A stretch of DNA of 58,755 nt from Anaerolineales bacterium (GTDB taxonomy: Bacteria > Chloroflexota > Anaerolineae > Anaerolineales > UBA11858): assembly GCA_028278545.1 (NCBI GenBank), contig JANQED010000008.1, positions 1 through 58,755 on the forward strand, in the 5' to 3' direction. Shown here in pieces: positions 58,352 to 58,755 of the stretch. The notes below the pieces were generated by a model that had not been told where the DNA came from, made no database searches, and saw only the letters and a list, made by a program, of their open reading frames with translations. Within the stretch, counting starts at the first letter, position 1, and each line of letters begins with the position of its first letter. Position numbers and translations under genes: made by a program.

Positions 58352-58755
58352 ATGGATTACAAAGACTACTACAAAATCCTCGGCGTCGACAAGAACGCCT
58401 CCCAAGACGAAATCAAAAAGGCTTTCCGTCAATTGGCCCGCAGATATCACCCAGACATGAACAAGGGTGATAAAAGTGCCGAGGAGAAATTCAAAGAGAT
58501 CAACGAGGCCAACGAGGTGCTCTCTGATCCAGACAAGCGCCAGAAGTATGACCAGTTCGGTGCCCACTGGCAGCAATATGGGCGTGCGGGTGGCCGCCCA
58601 GAGGACTTCAACTGGGGTCCCTGGCAGACTCAAGGCGCAGGCGGCTACAGCACGCACACCATGTCCCAAGAGGAATTTGAACAGATCTTTGGCGGCATTG
58701 GGGGAGTCGGGGGGGTGGGCGGTTTCTCCGATTTCTTCGAGACTCTGTTTGGTGG
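58352..58755 (+). CDS. DnaJ/CbpA-type J-domain co-chaperone, 3' end cut by window
   Basis: Hsp40 co-chaperone that stimulates DnaK. The J domain is complete ([30 protein letters not shown] with the HPD triad, [24 protein letters not shown]). A Gly/Trp/Phe-rich region follows ([25 protein letters not shown]). No CxxCxGxG zinc repeats are seen in the 134 residues visible, so the CbpA-like class is likelier than DnaJ proper; the rest lies beyond the window. The position behind two Hsp20 genes fits a heat-shock group. Confidence 0.93.
   Translation, partial: MDYKDYYKILGVDKNASQDEIKKAFRQLARRYHPDMNKGDKSAEEKFKEINEANEVLSDPDKRQKYDQFGAHWQQYGRAGGRPEDFNWGPWQTQGAGGYSTHTMSQEEFEQIFGGIGGVGGVGGFSDFFETLFG

Overview
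The window is gene-dense bacterial DNA of moderately high GC. It looks like a member of the Chloroflexota, probably near Anaerolineae. That placement is inferred from gene style and not from a marker search: a lipoprotein sugar-binding protein, a MalT-like ATPase/TPR regulator fused to a BTAD domain, TrmFO, ATP-dependent PEP carboxykinase, a tungsten/molybdenum aldehyde oxidoreductase and a B12-binding MerR regulator. Many genes use TTG or GTG starts, and clear promoters of the TATAAT or extended -10 type can be read. There are no rRNA or tRNA genes, CRISPR arrays, insertion sequences or prophages. The only mobile-type gene is one tyrosine recombinase. No gene-free stretch exceeds 300 bases.

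Bases 1-15252 (all minus strand) hold the end of a sugar ABC transporter locus and, upstream of it, a long CoA-thioester operon: a 73-residue protein, SDR, KAS III-like protein, hydrolase, acyl-CoA ligase, SCP2-type thiolase, DUF35 protein, a broken MaoC gene, a second MaoC gene, hydrolase, acyl-CoA ligase and hydrolase. It lies behind a terminator that separates it from a 1077-residue MalT/BTAD regulator. The thiolase, DUF35 and paired MaoC genes recall the hydratase/retro-aldolase module of steroid side-chain breakdown. Here the catalytic MaoC is a pseudogene, the other MaoC lacks the catalytic residues, and the KAS III-like protein keeps only its cysteine. The substrate is unknown.

Bases 15400-31900 hold a universal stress protein, a giant thioester-containing alpha-2-macroglobulin lipoprotein, an ABC-F ATPase behind an attenuator-like leader, an MFS transporter, a UDG-family protein without its iron-sulfur cysteines, a tyrosine recombinase with a recombination-site-like inverted repeat beside it, an aminotransferase, an aldehyde:ferredoxin oxidoreductase, and a radical SAM/HhH protein with a promoter that predicts a leaderless mRNA.

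Bases 31900-45100 hold an aspartate-type aminotransferase with pckA, then on the other strand hflX, a soluble histidine kinase, an M28 peptidase and trmFO. Divergent from trmFO is a compact sigma-54 operon: rpoN (with an added zinc-ribbon-like insert), a PAS/GAF histidine kinase and a sigma-54 activator that has no DNA-binding domain. Two tandem sigma-54 promoter matches and an overlapping sigma-70 promoter precede rpoN. A 59-residue TatA follows.

Bases 45280-58755 hold an MrfA/YprA-like helicase carrying an inserted HNH domain, a convergent operon (rel, moeA, VKOR and a small acidic cysteine protein), a small esterase, a response regulator with an HD-GYP domain, a CarH-like B12 photoreceptor regulator with an SDR, a membrane protein, and a heat-shock group of two Hsp20 genes and a DnaJ-type gene cut by the window end.
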